Source: Bradyrhizobium acaciae (GTDB lineage: Bacteria; Pseudomonadota; Alphaproteobacteria; Rhizobiales; Xanthobacteraceae). Taken from it: a stretch of 64,000 bases of DNA. Made by a program: the position numbers and the translations under genes. How positions within the stretch are numbered: the first letter of the stretch is position 1; every line of letters starts with the position of its first letter. The stretch spans positions 100,706 to 164,705 of the forward strand of contig NZ_JACMYK010000005.1 in NCBI RefSeq assembly GCF_020889785.1, given 5' to 3'. The notes under the pieces are model-generated. The model searched no databases. It had not been told where the DNA came from and was given only the letters and a program-made list of their open reading frames with translations. Positions 8,439 through 17,511 of the stretch are shown one piece after another.

Positions 8439-9254
8439 ATGGATGCGTTGTCACCCACCGAGACGCAAGGTCTGGTTCAGACCGCCGTCGAATTCGTCGT
8501 TGCGGCTGGACTTGGCGCGGCCCGGGCGCTTGGCATTATGCTGGTTCATCCGGTATTCACGCGGCCGCACATTGGCGGGATGATCCGCGCAAGCGCGACG
8601 GTTGTGATTGGATTGCCTTGCTTGATGCAAATCAAGAGCGGCTTGCAGACGCTAGATCCCGGCACCCGTATGATTGCGGTCGCGCTCCTCGGTGTGAAGG
8701 AGATATTTATCGGCCTATTGTTCGGCTTTCTGCTCAGCATACCACTTTGGAGCATCCAAGCCGTTGGTGACATCATTGATACCCAGCGCGGCATCTCCAG
8801 TCAGGTAGACGATCCCGCGACACGCAGCCAAACCTCCGCAATGGGACTCTTTCTCGGAACTGCGGCGGTTACGATCTTCGTCGTATCGGGAGGCCTGCAG
8901 ACAATGGTCAGATGCCTTTACGGGAGTTATCTGATCTGGCCCGTGTATCGACTGCTACCCCCCCTGACCCAGCAGGGGGCAATGGAATTTATCAAGCTTC
9001 TCGACCATATCATGCATGCGACGCTCGTGGTCGCCGGGCCCGTGCTGGCTCTGCTGGTTCTGATTGACGTATCCCTCATGCTGCTTGGGCGCTTTGCGCC
9101 GCAAATCAAGCTGAACGATCTCTCTCCGACCATCAAGAATGCCGCCTTTGGCATCATCATGGTGAGCTACACCGTCTTCCTGATCGAATATATGGGAGCC
9201 GAGATCGTTCAGTTCGACGGTGTGCTGGAGTGGCTCGAGAAGTTCTTGAAATGA
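8439..9254 (+). CDS. rhcT: RhcT, T3SS export apparatus protein (SctT)
   Basis: This is the FliR/SctT-family membrane protein of the export gate, with about six to seven hydrophobic helices. Recognisable segments include 'AARALGIMLVHPVFTRP', 'GFLLSIPLWSIQAVGDIIDTQRG' (typical of SctT) and 'LINVSLMLLGRFAPQIKLND'-like text near residue 215. I prefer the ATG at 8439 (271 aa); a TTG at 8412 would add nine residues. It overlaps rhcU by ATGA. Confidence 0.93.
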   Translation: MDALSPTETQGLVQTAVEFVVAAGLGAARALGIMLVHPVFTRPHIGGMIRASATVVIGLPCLMQIKSGLQTLDPGTRMIAVALLGVKEIFIGLLFGFLLSIPLWSIQAVGDIIDTQRGISSQVDDPATRSQTSAMGLFLGTAAVTIFVVSGGLQTMVRCLYGSYLIWPVYRLLPPLTQQGAMEFIKLLDHIMHATLVVAGPVLALLVLIDVSLMLLGRFAPQIKLNDLSPTIKNAAFGIIMVSYTVFLIEYMGAEIVQFDGVLEWLEKFLK

Positions 9255-10288
9255 ATGACACGAGTGAAGAGAAAAAGCTTCCACCGAGTCACAAGAAGCT
9301 GAGGGACGCGCGTAAGAAAGGGCAGAGCCCGCGCAGCGCCGACTTTGTGACCGCGGCAAGTCTTTGCGCTGGTTTCGGCTGCCTGTGCTTCAGGGCAGGC
9401 GCGATCGAAGACGGATGGCGCGAAGCGGTGCGCCTCATCGACAAGCTGCAGGGCCAGCCATTCAACAGTGCGGTCCGGCAGGCATTGGTCGGATTGATGG
9501 ACCTTTCTATGGCAGCCGTAGCCCCAATCCTGGGTGCGGCGTTGGTTGCGGCCATCTTGGCCGGCGTCTTGGCCAACGGCGGGCTGACGATTTCCGTCGA
9601 GCCGCTGAAACCTAGCTTTGAGAAATTGGATCCAGTCAAAGGGTTGAAGCGGATTGTCTCCCAGCGCTCGCTTGTGGAGCTTGGAAAGTCCCTCGTCAAA
9701 GTCTCGGTTCTTGGTGCCACGTTCGTCTTCACTGTGCTCTCAGGTTGGAGGGCATTGGTCTATTTGCCGGTGTGCGATTTAAGCTGCCTTGGTTTTGTCT
9801 TTAACGAGCTGAAAGTACTGATAGCGATTGCTGCCGGCGCCTTTCTGATTGGTGGGCTCGCCGATCTGCTCATTCAGCGTTGGTTATTCCTGCGCGACAT
9901 GCGCATGACGCAGAGCGAGGCCAAGCGCGAGTTCAAGGAACAGGATGGTAATCCGCACATCAAGGGTGAACACCGCAGGCTCCGTCGCGAGTCGGCGAAC
10001 GAGTCTCCGCTCGGCATCCACCGGGCAACATTGATATTGACTGGACCGGCGACGGTGATTGGGCTGCGCTACGTGCGGGGCGAGACAGGCGTCCCGGTCC
10101 TGGTGTGCCGCGGTGAAGGCGAGGTGGCGTCACAGTTACTGGCGCAGGCGCGGGCCCAGCGTCTGAGTATTGTCGAGGATCATGGGTTGGCGCGTCAGCT
10201 GATCAGTAAAGGTGCGATGGGCAAGGCCGTTCCCATGGTTTGTTTCGAGAGGGTCGCAAAGGCGGTTTTTGCCGCCGGCCTTGTGTAG
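9251..10288 (+). CDS. rhcU: RhcU, T3SS export switch protein (SctU)
   Basis: This 345-aa FlhB/SctU-family protein starts with 'EEKKLPPSHKKLRDARKKGQSPRS' (about 6-29), followed by four transmembrane segments. The cytoplasmic domain begins with 'MTQSEAKREFKEQDGNPHIK'. The expected autocleavage motif NPTH reads GPAT (residues 265-268, in LILTGPATVIGLRYVRGET), so the Asn and His needed for cleavage are absent. The rest of the C-domain aligns well by eye with FlhB-type proteins. The start ATG overlaps the rhcT stop. Confidence 0.93.
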   Translation: MNDTSEEKKLPPSHKKLRDARKKGQSPRSADFVTAASLCAGFGCLCFRAGAIEDGWREAVRLIDKLQGQPFNSAVRQALVGLMDLSMAAVAPILGAALVAAILAGVLANGGLTISVEPLKPSFEKLDPVKGLKRIVSQRSLVELGKSLVKVSVLGATFVFTVLSGWRALVYLPVCDLSCLGFVFNELKVLIAIAAGAFLIGGLADLLIQRWLFLRDMRMTQSEAKREFKEQDGNPHIKGEHRRLRRESANESPLGIHRATLILTGPATVIGLRYVRGETGVPVLVCRGEGEVASQLLAQARAQRLSIVEDHGLARQLISKGAMGKAVPMVCFERVAKAVFAAGLV

Positions 10289-10459
10289 CGTCGACGCGCT
10301 CGGACCTTCGGTCAAAACCCCTATTGTCGCAGAACTTGGTAAAAGCTCCGCGAACCAAAAACAACGGCCGAGCACAGACCGGAGCCCGTGAGCTCGTCGG
10401 CCAATCGCAAAACTGATATGGAAACCAGAGTGCCGAGCGTCATTGGTCTTGGCCGGATA

Positions 10460-11095
10460 TTATTGGGTTTCGGGCGCACCCTTGTTTTGGGCTCCATCCT
10501 CCAAATTGCTGCGATTGCCGGTCGCCGCGGGCCCACGCGCTGTGATGGGAAGCACTGCACGATCACCGCTGGTCGGCATGACGGCGCTATTGCCTAGCAG
10601 GTCGCCGGGATCATTGACCATGACTGCGAGGTTATTGCGGACTGAGCAGCCAAGCGTTGGATCGAAAGAATTGTCGCCTATAGAAGGGCCGGTGACAGCG
10701 AACGGCGGACAGGCGGCAGGATGTGCTTCGTAGGTAATTGCCTCGACCCGGATCCCGAAATGTGCGGGTAGATCGACGGGAGAGGCGGACAGGCGGATAT
10801 TGTAGGGAGCAATGCCCATCGAGCGAGCCTCATGGGCAACTTGCGCTACGAGCCGCGGTGAGCCGGCTATGTCGAGTTGGAGTGCATCGCGCCGGCCGTG
10901 GCTGGCATTCGCAATGAAATCCCGCAGGCCGTACCTATCGTTGCGACGAAGATTTTGAAGCAGCAGGACACTGGTCTTCCGCTCCACTCTGACCGTTTGT
11001 CCGGCCGGTCCGGAAGAAATCGCAGTACTGTTTGCACATCCGCCAAGGGCAGCCGCAACTGCGATCAAAAGACATAGGTGTCGTCGCAAGGTCAT
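10460..11095 (-). CDS. CpaD-like lipoprotein next to the secretin (Y4xK-type)
   Basis: This 211-aa protein has a leader ending in the lipobox LGGC (Cys at about 19). It contains the pilus-assembly CpaD-type pattern: 'AYNIRLSASP'-like text near 110, 'CPPFAVTGPSIGDNSFDPTLGCSVRNNLAVMVNDPGDLL' (about 137-175) and a Pro/Gly-rich tail. NGR234 has a matching gene (y4xK) after rhcC2. It probably acts as an outer-membrane pilotin or partner for the RhcC2 secretin. It lies 9 bases downstream of rhcC2 on the same strand, and is convergent with rhcU. Confidence 0.82.
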   Translation of the reverse strand: MTLRRHLCLLIAVAAALGGCANSTAISSGPAGQTVRVERKTSVLLLQNLRRNDRYGLRDFIANASHGRRDALQLDIAGSPRLVAQVAHEARSMGIAPYNIRLSASPVDLPAHFGIRVEAITYEAHPAACPPFAVTGPSIGDNSFDPTLGCSVRNNLAVMVNDPGDLLGNSAVMPTSGDRAVLPITARGPAATGNRSNLEDGAQNKGAPETQ

Positions 11096-11104
11096 TGGCA
11101 GTCC

Positions 11105-12562
11105 TCATTCAATGATAAAGCCGGCACCGATGGTTGCACCCGATCTGGCCGTGGCCGGCGCCGCCTCGCGGCCCTTCGATGAACCAGCCAGCGTATTCGT
11201 CAGGGTGCGCCCTGCGTCCGAAGGCGGCCCGATGCGATCAGTTGGAGCGCTCATCTTGCCTGGGCCAGATCCCGGCCGGACGATGTAGGGAGTGACAATG
11301 ATGACCAGTTCGGTCTCCTGCTTCTGAAATGAAGAGGAGCGAAACAGCACGCCAAGGATCGGAACATCTCCTAACCAAGGAAAAGTGCCGATGTCGGTAC
11401 TGAAATTGCGCCTGATGAGCCCCCCAATGGCGAAGCTTTGACCGCTGGCAAGCTCGACGACAGTACTGGCACGACGCGTGGAGAGACCGGGCACCGATAT
11501 TCCGTTGACGCTGACCTCGCCTTCTTTCGACAGTTCGCTGACTTCAGGCTTCACATGGATATTAATCTGATTATTGCTGAGGATGGTCGGGACGAACTCC
11601 AGGCTGATTCCGAATTGTCTGAATTGGACCGAGACTTGTCGGTTGTCCTGCATCACCGGAATTGGAAATTCGCCACCTGCCAGAAAACTTGCGGATTCCC
11701 CGGACATGGCGGTCAGGTTCGGTTCAGCCAGGATCGAGGCGAGGTGCTCGCTGGCGAGTGCGTCGAGAACAGCGCTCAGGTTGGTATTGCCCGCGCTGTA
11801 CCCGATGCCGATCGTGCCGCCGCCGCGGGCCGGCCCGGAACCGCCACTTTTTCCGGTGACAAGGAAAGCGCCGTTCGGACCGGAAGCCGTGAAGTTGATA
11901 TTGAGGTCCTTAACGGCATTGCGGGAGACTTCTGCCACCCGCACACTCAGATTCACCTGCAGCGAACCTGCCACCTGGATCTTGTTGACGACCAGCGCAC
12001 CAGGACCGAGAAACTGCTCGGTCACCTTTCTGGCCGTCTCGACGATATCGGCGTTGGGAGCCGTACCGCCAAGGATTGCGCCGCGTGGGGTATAGCTGAC
12101 CTGGATCGGATAATCGCCGATCTCAGCCTTCAGCGTGGCACGCAGGTCCTCGATCGGCTGGGTGACAACGACGCGCAGCTCGGCGAGAGCCTCGCCGTTC
12201 TCGTTCAAGGCGAACAGGCTGGTTCGTCCGGATTTTTTGCCGAATACGAATATCGTGCTGCTCGATGGCGCCTGGTAATCGGCGATCGCCGGGTCGGCAA
12301 CAAAAATGCTCGCTGCCGGCGCGTTCAGATGAACCGTCTTGCCCTGTGAGGAGGTGAGGTTGAGCGTGCCGGTGGTGCTGCCAGGCGCCGCACGTGGCGG
12401 CTCTCCTTTGCCGTCCCGTTTTGTCTCGGCTGCGCCAGCAAGTGGAAATAGCAGAGCAAGTCCGCAGAGAACGTAGCACAAGCGCGGCAGAACGGCAGAG
12501 CGTTGCGAGATGATGGCCATCGGCGGCAGACTGGCGCCGGCAGCATTCTTGACGACCTTCAA
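11105..12562 (-). CDS. rhcC2: RhcC2, pore-forming part of the T3SS secretin
   Basis: This secretin-family outer-membrane channel resembles CpaC/GspD more than classical SctC. The BON/N-terminal region has 'GKTVHLNAPAASIFVADPAIADYQAPSSSTIFVFGKKSGRT'-type text (in pieces, about 75-115). The secretin domain with 'LAEPNLTAMSGESASFLAGGEFPIPV' and 'VPTILSNNQINIHVKPEVSEL' lies at about 280-350, and 'FPWLGDVPILGVLFRS' and 'ETELVIIVTPYIVRP' near 395-430. A good signal peptide starts at the ATG at 12520; the longer frame begins with a TTG at 12562 lacking a clear ribosome site, so the start is uncertain. It completes the split secretin with rhcC1. Confidence 0.9.
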   Translation of the reverse strand: MKVVKNAAGASLPPMAIISQRSAVLPRLCYVLCGLALLFPLAGAAETKRDGKGEPPRAAPGSTTGTLNLTSSQGKTVHLNAPAASIFVADPAIADYQAPSSSTIFVFGKKSGRTSLFALNENGEALAELRVVVTQPIEDLRATLKAEIGDYPIQVSYTPRGAILGGTAPNADIVETARKVTEQFLGPGALVVNKIQVAGSLQVNLSVRVAEVSRNAVKDLNINFTASGPNGAFLVTGKSGGSGPARGGGTIGIGYSAGNTNLSAVLDALASEHLASILAEPNLTAMSGESASFLAGGEFPIPVMQDNRQVSVQFRQFGISLEFVPTILSNNQINIHVKPEVSELSKEGEVSVNGISVPGLSTRRASTVVELASGQSFAIGGLIRRNFSTDIGTFPWLGDVPILGVLFRSSSFQKQETELVIIVTPYIVRPGSGPGKMSAPTDRIGPPSDAGRTLTNTLAGSSKGREAAPATARSGATIGAGFIIE

Positions 12563-12588
12563 GGGAGTGTTGCTTTCAAGTTAGATTG

Positions 12589-13278
12589 CTAGGCAGCCGA
12601 TGCTGCGCCGACGAGTTCAAGGGTGTAGCCGACCCCGCGCGCGGTCTTGATCCTGAGCGTCGCACCGGCCTGGTTCAAATGCGCGCGTAAGCGATAGATC
12701 CCGACTTCCAGCGCATTGGTCGAGACCTCGTCGTCAAACGCATACAAGCTATCTTCCAGCGATGTGCGCGGCACGGTCCGGCCGGCACGGTTGAGCAGAT
12801 GTTCGAGAATGCAGACTTCGCGCCGCGCAATTCTCAGTATCCGGCCGCCAACCGAGACTTGCCTTGCGATCGGGTCGAAATGCAGATTGCCGAATGTCAC
12901 CACCGGCGCCGTCATTTGCGTCGACCGTCGCAGAATGGCTCGCATGCGGGCGATGAGTTCGTCGATCGACACGGGCTTGGGCAGGAAATCATCTGCACCT
13001 GCATTGAAAGTTGCAATTCGGCGGCTGAGATCATTGAGACTACTCATCATCATCGCCGGCATTGATCGTCCCTCGCGCCGCAACTGCTTCAGCCAATCCA
13101 GTCCGTCTCCGTCGGGCAAGACAGACTCGAGCAGGACCATGTGGTAGTTCGCGCATTCCAGCGCGGCCGACGCCTCATCCAGTGTGCGCGTCACATCAAC
13201 GGCGAAGCCGCAATCCAAGAGCGCTTCCTTCACGTCGCGGCCAAAGTCCGCATGATGATCAACCAGGAGAATTCGCAT
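12589..13278 (-). CDS. ttsI: TtsI, OmpR-type activator of type III secretion
   Basis: This 229-aa response regulator has a receiver domain (1-115) and an OmpR winged-helix DNA-binding domain (about 130-222, 'RIARREVCILEHLLNRAG', 'VGIYRLRAHLNQAG', 'IKTARGVGYTLE'). It binds tts boxes to switch on rhc and nop genes. The residue at the phospho-acceptor position is Glu51 (HMVLLESVLPDGDG) rather than Asp, which implies activity without phosphorylation. A GAGAGG ribosome site precedes the ATG at 13278. It is the first gene of the ttsI-rhcC2-lipoprotein set, with a nod box 1.5 kb upstream. Confidence 0.94.
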   Translation of the reverse strand: MRILLVDHHADFGRDVKEALLDCGFAVDVTRTLDEASAALECANYHMVLLESVLPDGDGLDWLKQLRREGRSMPAMMMSSLNDLSRRIATFNAGADDFLPKPVSIDELIARMRAILRRSTQMTAPVVTFGNLHFDPIARQVSVGGRILRIARREVCILEHLLNRAGRTVPRTSLEDSLYAFDDEVSTNALEVGIYRLRAHLNQAGATLRIKTARGVGYTLELVGAASAA

Positions 13279-13317
13279 TCATTGCCTCTCGTCCATCCTC
13301 GGCAGGACTTGAGCGTG

Positions 13318-13668
13318 TCACGGTTGACCATGAGGTTCGGTGGATCCGAGAGGCGGCCGCTTTGACGTGAATTCGAGAAGTCGGAAATGCCAGGGTGGAG
13401 CATAGAGGCAGGCGATCAATGTCTGCCGGTCTGTCGTTATCGGATAGGCGACCTGCCGCGCATCGCGTCCGCCGGCGACACCGTTCAAAAGATCCTGTAT
13501 GTCGGCAAGAGCTCTGCGATTTCCAACAAGGTTGAAAGCCCTGGCAGCGCGCTGATGCATCTGTGGGCCGAGCCCGCCTGCAGAAACGATTGCGCCAAGC
13601 TGCACGAGCGAAACGAAGTCGCAGGCGAGAGCGGCTGAATTGGCCGAACAGACTAGCGAAGCGGACAT
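13318..13668 (-). CDS. Small unknown protein upstream of ttsI
   Basis: This is a 116-aa frame on the same strand as ttsI. I chose the ATG at 13668 because GGGGAG lies 7 bases upstream; an ATG at 13683 gives a slightly longer form. The N-terminal half is Ser/Ala/Val-rich ('MSASLVCSANSAALACDFVSLVQLGAIVSAGGLG') and could contain a hydrophobic helix. The C-terminal half is polar. I do not recognise it. Lying between the nod box and ttsI, it may be a first gene of the flavonoid-induced transcript. Confidence 0.45.
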   Translation of the reverse strand: MSASLVCSANSAALACDFVSLVQLGAIVSAGGLGPQMHQRAARAFNLVGNRRALADIQDLLNGVAGGRDARQVAYPITTDRQTLIACLYAPPWHFRLLEFTSKRPPLGSTEPHGQP

Positions 13669-13683
13669 TTGGAAACTCCCCAT

Positions 13684-14785
13684 TTCGTCTTAATCCGCGG
13701 TCAGTCCCTGCTGGGCGTTGAGCCCGTCGTGTCGTCAAGCCACGACAATGCAAGTGTTCCCGCGCTTTTTAAGACGGTTCACGCGATCTGCATCTGGCCG
13801 ATTGCTGGAAAGGCCGAGACGCATGACAAAGGATCAGTAGGTCTATCGGCCTGATAGATATCCTCTCGCTGGTCGGTGATTGCCAAGCGAGATGCCAAGC
13901 GTCCCGAAGTTCGGACGCGCCGAAGTTCTCTCACGCCGCCGCGGCGCGAATGCTGCGAAAGAAGAACGGATCGAGTCCGTCGTCATCGCGCATCGCCCGA
14001 AGTACTTACGTAGGCACCGTGTCGTCTCACTGGATGAACGGCGAATGAATGATTTGATCTCCAACTCGGTACGTGACCGGCATGAGCAAAATTGCGACTG
14101 CCCCCGTGCTTCTCGCTCGCTGGGTCCTGTCCTGGCTACACGTGAGGCTCTTCGTCCTATGCTGTGCGCAGAGGCGATGCACGATGTGCGCTCCGAAGAG
14201 AAGCCATTGAGGAGCGTTAAGGTGCGGAGCCACTGAGCATTGAGTTTTTGAGACGATCGCATTTCTTGCTACCTGTCGGGAAGAGGTTCACGCGAGCGGA
14301 TTCTGTCGCGAGATTGTCGGAAATCCTACAATCTGACGCTAGGTGAGATTCAAGTGCCTTCGATGCTTGTGGCGGTGCCATCAAACTCGAAAGTCTTGTG
14401 AGATAATGGTGACACCGTTAGGGCTGGTCCATCGACCCTCGCATGGCGGTCCGTCTGGCGCTGTCCAGGTCGTGACCAGTTCGCCGTCCGATCAAGTGTG
14501 GCGTCAGAGCCATGGATGTGCAGGAAGAGCCAGTCGTTCGTGCCAGGCTTTGAGCAAAGCCATTGCGTCACGATCGGACGATCGACGGATCCGCCACATG
14601 CGTGGCAATTTTGCGGGATGACCGGGGCGGGTATGCGTTCACGTGACAATAATAGGCTAACAGCCGAGATGCGGACGAGCGATCGCGCGAACCAGTTTGG
14701 TTTATAAGAGACTGAGAAGAGAATCGATTGCCTGACGTCATTTTTGAATGCTGCCTCCATAGATCTTCGGTCGACTATGAGACGT
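13684..14785. other. Leader region between the ttsI nod box and the coding genes
   Basis: About 1.1 kb with only overlapping medium-length frames on both strands (up to 150 codons), none with a recognisable domain or good ribosome site. If the nod box at 14792-14841 drives ttsI, this would be a long untranslated leader or decayed coding DNA. Confidence 0.45.
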
Positions 14786-14791
14786 TTAGCC

Positions 14792-14841
14792 GTCCGCAGC
14801 AAAATCGATTGTTTTGATGGAACGCATCCAGGTGACGGATC
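14792..14841 (-). promoter_or_regulatory. nod box pointing toward ttsI
   Basis: On the minus strand the site reads GATCC-GTCACCTG-GATG-CGTTCC, then ATCAAAACAATCGATTTTGC. This matches the NodD-binding nod-box consensus, including the very conserved AAACAATCGATTTT core, and the ATCC...GATG left half. It faces ttsI (start 13278), fitting the established flavonoid-NodD-TtsI cascade. Confidence 0.88.
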
Positions 14842-15301
14842 GGACCGGCTGCAACAGTATCGCTTGCCGGAGACGAGTGGATAGCTGATGCGGTCGCGGC
14901 CAAAGTGTTGATCGCCCGTTCAATGTCAGGTCGAGCTAGCTAAAAGGGCGATGCTTCGCGTTCAGCGGCTTACCTCATCACGCCTCCGGCCACGCGTGAT
15001 GGCCACTAACAAATAGATGCCGTGCGATGTCAGAACGCAGCCAAGATAACAGGACGCCCGAACGGCCGGCTCCTCCCGACCGTCGAATTGCGGCTTTCCC
15101 CCTCGGAACCCTCAACCGCCTGTTGCGCATTGCGTAGAGCGCTGCCCCGTTCGATCGGCGAGTTGATCAGATATGGGCGCGCCATGCCCTATACTCAAAT
15201 TGTAACGCGTGAGATGTGCCGTGTTCCAGATCTACCTTGAGGTGGTTGTCTCGGCGCATGAGCCCAAACGAACCTGCCAAATGGCGCGGTCGACAGAGTA
15301 T
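14842..15301. other. Intergenic region upstream of the nod box
   Basis: No gene, repeat or regulatory site that I can support is seen in this stretch. It separates the leftward ttsI transcript from the 3' end of the next leftward effector gene. Confidence 0.4.
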
Positions 15302-16282
15302 CTATTCACTACTCCCGCGCTTGTAGGGATTGGCTTCGCTTGCGGTTCGGTAACTCTCCAAATTGCCGCCCAGGAACAGGCGCTCAGTCTCTCGGGTTGG
15401 AGTTCTGCCGAGTGAGCACATCAAATCGACGTCCCCGTCGACGTGGTCCGGATCTTCGGCATTCATTCCAAGACCGATGCTACTCAGCACGTCGTCAGGC
15501 GTCCAGACCGCAGCCTTCGGAACCGTGTAGGTATGCAGGGTGTCGGCATGGGTGGCGATCGCTCTTGCCCAAGTGTCGCGCGAAACGGCGAGTTTTCCCG
15601 GATCCTCGACCAACGATACGAAGGCAGATGTGGTTGTCTGGCCGCGCATATGCCAGCCAGCTTGGCGCGCCCGGTCCAGAGGATAGCGCTCTAGCGGGTA
15701 TCCAACGGAAGAGTGATCCCGAGCAGTGTTGCGGACATGCGATATTGCGCTTGTGTTTTCTTCCTTGCGCGGCCTGCAATCGCTGTTCTGATTCTGAAAC
15801 CGCCGCAGTGTGACATATGACGAGCCCGCCACGTCCTCGAACACGCGGTCCCGATCGACGGGAGGTGCCGTCGCCGGTGACCAATGTGCCGATTGCTGCT
15901 CGGCAAGGTCGATCTCGTTCCGGAGCGCTTCAAGAGTGGCACCTGTCAATGTTGCGGCAAGTTGGGCGCGCGCGCTGACAAAGGATGTGGCTGGATAGAA
16001 AACGGCTTCCGGGGCCGCCTGGTTCGACGCAGGCGACGAGGTGCCGGTTGCGGAGCTTGCCAATGACGAGACTAAATCCGACCTTGGCAAAACCGGTTCT
16101 TGGTGATTGAGGGTCAGGTCATACAGCTGCTGCTCAAAGCTCCCTCGATCTTCGGGATTGTGTGCGGGTGCGCTGGTCTGGGCGTTAAGCTCGGCTGATT
16201 GCCTCTCGATCCGGCTCGGCTGCTGCAGCACTTCGTGAACCTCGCATGGAGTGTCGGCGGCCTTCCGGATATCAACATTCAT
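15302..16282 (-). CDS. Putative type III effector with ADP-ribosyltransferase-like domain
   Basis: This 326-aa protein has no signal peptide and a polar, Gln/Ser/Pro-rich N-terminus typical of T3 secretion signals. A tts box lies 50 bases upstream. I chose the ATG at 16282 because GGAGA precedes it. The C-terminal half (about 155-320) resembles heat-labile enterotoxin/cholera-toxin ADP-ribosyltransferases. It shows an Arg in 'YVTLRRFQN' (R160/R161), a serine-rich strand 'TTTSAFVSLVED' (216-227) and, decisively, 'TRETERLFLGGNLESYR' with Glu298-x-Glu300. In the toxins the catalytic Glu-x-Glu is followed by a similar LGG...Y stretch. A broken paralogue lies at 35.2-36.1 kb. The fold assignment is from motif order by eye; no named Nop is claimed. 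Confidence 0.72.
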   Translation of the reverse strand: MNVDIRKAADTPCEVHEVLQQPSRIERQSAELNAQTSAPAHNPEDRGSFEQQLYDLTLNHQEPVLPRSDLVSSLASSATGTSSPASNQAAPEAVFYPATSFVSARAQLAATLTGATLEALRNEIDLAEQQSAHWSPATAPPVDRDRVFEDVAGSSYVTLRRFQNQNSDCRPRKEENTSAISHVRNTARDHSSVGYPLERYPLDRARQAGWHMRGQTTTSAFVSLVEDPGKLAVSRDTWARAIATHADTLHTYTVPKAAVWTPDDVLSSIGLGMNAEDPDHVDGDVDLMCSLGRTPTRETERLFLGGNLESYRTASEANPYKRGSSE

Positions 16283-16331
16283 TTGTGTCTCCATTCGAGT
16301 GCCGGCTATTGGCGCAGACTATTGCAGGCAC

Positions 16332-16349
16332 AGCTTTCGAGAAGCTGAC
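16332..16349 (-). promoter_or_regulatory. tts box upstream of the ADP-ribosyltransferase-like effector
   Basis: On the minus strand this is GTCAGCTTCTCGAAAGCT, matching the tts-box core at all but the variable middle position. It lies 50 bases ahead of the effector start. Confidence 0.88.
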
Positions 16350-16973
16350 GGACCAGGAAGGAAGCCATTTGCCTTGACCTTTGAGGGAGCCGGACGGATT
16401 TGGTCAGTGAGGCGATCGTCAGCCAGAAGGAAGGCACGCAAAACCAGGAATCACAAGTCGGCGCTGTCTTGTGCTCTCTGTCGTTGCTGTTTCGAATGGG
16501 CCGAGATCAGGTCCCTTGACTGAGCTTGTTCGGACTGCCGCGCTAGGTTCGCTCCACCACCTCATTGCGGGCACGCCGTCTGGGGCAGCAGTCCTTGCCC
16601 GGGTATCACATGGACAAGCTGGCGGATGCGAGGCCGACGTGTTCTTTTTAAGTCGTTTGCTCACACAGATGTAAGAACGGCATCCTCTCGGCCGTCGGAC
16701 CTGCAATGGACGAGCGCGACCGGTCACCGTTTTTGTGGTTTCCAAGCAGCCGACGCTCGATCAAATCGTCTAGTCGATTTCGCACGGGGGCGAGCCACTT
16801 TAGCAAACCTGACCTACGAGGTTGTGACGTCGGAATAGCCGTCACAACCACTTGCGTCTAGTTGCGGCAAATTGTCTTTGTCGCAGGCGCGCTTGATGTC
16901 TCGAATCCGCCAATCGGCTGACACGACGTCTTGCAACGTACGATCTGTGGTACTTATCGAGGGAGAAGAGCGT
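16350..16973. other. Intergenic region between effector promoter and virK
   Basis: No supported gene is present; only short overlapping frames on both strands. The last 100 bases must hold the virK promoter, but I see no clear tts box, nod box or -24/-12 element there. Confidence 0.4.
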
Positions 16974-17414
16974 ATGAAGTGTACTGGCAAAGGACTGGCC
17001 ATCGTATTGTCCTTGCTTTCGACCGTAGGCGTGAGCACGATGGCGACAGCCGATGAGCCTTCGCCGAAATACACCGAGGTGCTCCATGCCTTGCAGACCG
17101 GCAAGAATGTGAAGCTCGTACTGGACATGAGCCGCTGTACAGCCGCGGAGGGTGGCAAAGCTGCGTCGGCAACTCAGGCTGGTCTGGTCATCAATGCCTT
17201 CAGGGTGACCCCCCAGAACGGCATTAGCTTCGCCAATGCTCACCAAACGGTGGACGGCTCCGGACATGCCGTGACCGAGTACATCCGCCATAGCCTCAGC
17301 CGCGAAGGCAGGCTCACGGTGCGGGCCTCGAAGCTTGTTGTCGGGACCACCGAACTCGTGAACCAGGGCGAATTCATCTGCGAACTGCCGGATGGCGCTA
17401 AGTTCATCTGGTAA
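16974..17414 (+). CDS. virK: VirK-family secreted protein
   Basis: This 146-aa protein has a signal peptide (residues 1 to about 26, ending ...TMATADE). The mature part is the VirK pattern: 'YTEVLHALQTGKNVKLVLDMSRCT' (in pieces, about 31-54), 'GLVINAFRVTPQNGISFANAHQTV', and 'GEFICELPDGAKFIW' at the end. VirK was first described on the Agrobacterium Ti plasmid and also occurs in rhizobial symbiosis islands; its biochemical role is not known. An excellent ribosome site (GGGAGAAG) precedes the ATG at 16974. A strong hairpin downstream is a likely terminator. Confidence 0.82.
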   Translation: MKCTGKGLAIVLSLLSTVGVSTMATADEPSPKYTEVLHALQTGKNVKLVLDMSRCTAAEGGKAASATQAGLVINAFRVTPQNGISFANAHQTVDGSGHAVTEYIRHSLSREGRLTVRASKLVVGTTELVNQGEFICELPDGAKFIW

Positions 17415-17511
17415 ACGAAGAGAACAGCACAGGGGGACGCGCTTAGAAACCTTGATCCTTAAACCGTGCAAACACCTTCGCATGTCATGACGGATGGTTT
17501 CGATCGTGAGA

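Noticed and set aside
11438..12349. 303-codon plus-strand frame over rhcC2
   Set aside because: Antisense shadow of a well-supported secretin gene, a common effect of high GC.
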